Source: a bacterium
GTDB taxonomy: Bacteria > SZUA-79 > Acidulodesulfobacterales > Acidulodesulfobacteraceae
DNA: 5,221 nucleotides
Assembly (NCBI GenBank): GCA_021781285.1
Contig: JAJXXD010000163.1
Coordinates: forward strand, 1 to 5,221
Direction: 5' to 3'
The notes below the pieces were generated by a model. It saw only the letters and a program-made list of their open reading frames with translations. It did not search any database and was not told the DNA's origin. Both the position numbers and the translations under genes were made by a program. Of this stretch, positions 4,825-5,221 are shown piece by piece. Numbering within the stretch: the stretch's first letter is position 1; the number at the start of each line of letters is the position of its first letter.

Positions 4825-5221
4825 ATGAAACTCTCAAGGAGCGGGGGCGACCAGTTTGCCGATATAGTGAAGATGATTCACGAGGCGCGATATAATGCAA
4901 TAAAAAACGTTAACGCCGAGTTAGTGAAGCTGTACTGGAATATCGGCGAATATATCAGTATAAAGTTGAAATCATCTTGTTATTCTGTCAAAAACCAAAA
5001 CAATATAAGAAAAAGAGTTTTATATAAGATTATCCGTAAAGGAAAACTTATAGCAAAAGAGAATTGGAACGGCAGATAGACAGCGGCTATTATGAGCGGA
5101 CCATGATTTCAAAGAAAAAAGTGCCGCCGGTGGTGACACAAATACATCACGATATTACAGATGCTTTTAAAGATACCTATGTTTTAGATTTTTTAAGTCT
5201 TCCCGAAAATCATAGCGAAAA
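4825..5221 (+). pseudogene. Decayed YhcG-type (DUF1016) nuclease gene, continuing past the right edge
   Basis: Three frames together recover a YhcG-family protein (DUF1016 N-terminal domain plus a PDDEXK-type nuclease domain). Frame 1 from ATG 4825 (GGAG 8 nt upstream) gives the N-terminal domain: FADIVKMIHEARYNAIKNVN, then LVKLYWNIGEYISIKL to about 4969. Family resemblance then jumps to frame 2 with NHLVILSKTKTI, a TAA at 5006-5008, then EKEFYIRLSVKEN to 5047. Dropping one T at about 5048 leads into frame 3, YSKRELERQIDSGYYERT, and on to DTYVLDFLSLPE, open to the edge. From memory of the family, roughly 55-60 residues are missing between the first two blocks. So there is one deletion, one nonsense codon and one single-base frameshift. 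Frame 1 alone would end in a TAG at 5077-5079 after an unrelated tail. YhcG proteins are thought to be nucleases linked to defence or mobile DNA. This copy should be inactive unless the assembly is wrong. Confidence 0.87.

Noticed and set aside
1..5221. CRISPR array or iteron-type origin
   Set aside because: No regularly spaced direct repeats of useful length were found on reading. Only the 10-bp ATGATAAAAT pair stood out, which is too little for either call.

Overview
The window looks like the right-hand end of an integrated mobile element, followed by a chromosomal or second accessory region, in a low-GC bacterium. The evidence for a bacterium is Shine-Dalgarno-like sites, Lys/Ile/Asn-rich proteins, a tRNA fragment with encoded CCA, a Rho-independent terminator, and DUF2283 and DUF1016/YhcG-type genes. 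The species cannot be fixed from sequence alone. An environmental Gram-negative lineage would fit, but that is only a guess.

Left part (1-2631, minus strand). This is a compact replication/control operon read right to left: a 63-aa excisionase/AlpA-like helix-turn-helix protein, an unrecognised 137-aa protein, and a 618-aa fusion of an archaeo-eukaryotic-type primase-polymerase with a RepA-like RecA-fold helicase. The start of a further small gene runs off the left edge. Such primase-helicase fusions drive replication of plasmids, phages and phage satellites. A GC-rich bulged palindrome lies in the leader of the primase gene, and a short inverted repeat abuts the start codon of the HTH gene.

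Middle (2699-3903, plus strand). Diverging from that operon are a 283-aa basic protein of unknown function with HTH-like stretches and a 109-aa single-domain cupin, 23 bp apart and probably cotranscribed.

Boundary (about 4030-4078). An AT-rich noncoding stretch ends in the 3' half of a tRNA-Arg(ACG) gene: anticodon arm, variable loop, T arm, 3' acceptor strand and CCA. No 5' half lies upstream. This is the expected footprint of integration into a tRNA gene. The polarity of the fragment places the element to its left, with the reconstituted full tRNA and probably the integrase beyond the left edge.

Right part (4105-5221, plus strand). Twenty-six bases after the tRNA CCA begins a two-gene unit with a 16-bp overlap: a small protein resembling the RelE/PBECR/DUF4258 nuclease-fold toxins, then a DUF2283 protein. 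It is closed by a strong terminator. After it comes a decayed YhcG-type (DUF1016) nuclease gene with an internal deletion, a nonsense codon and a frameshift, so this side of the junction is also a gene-turnover region.
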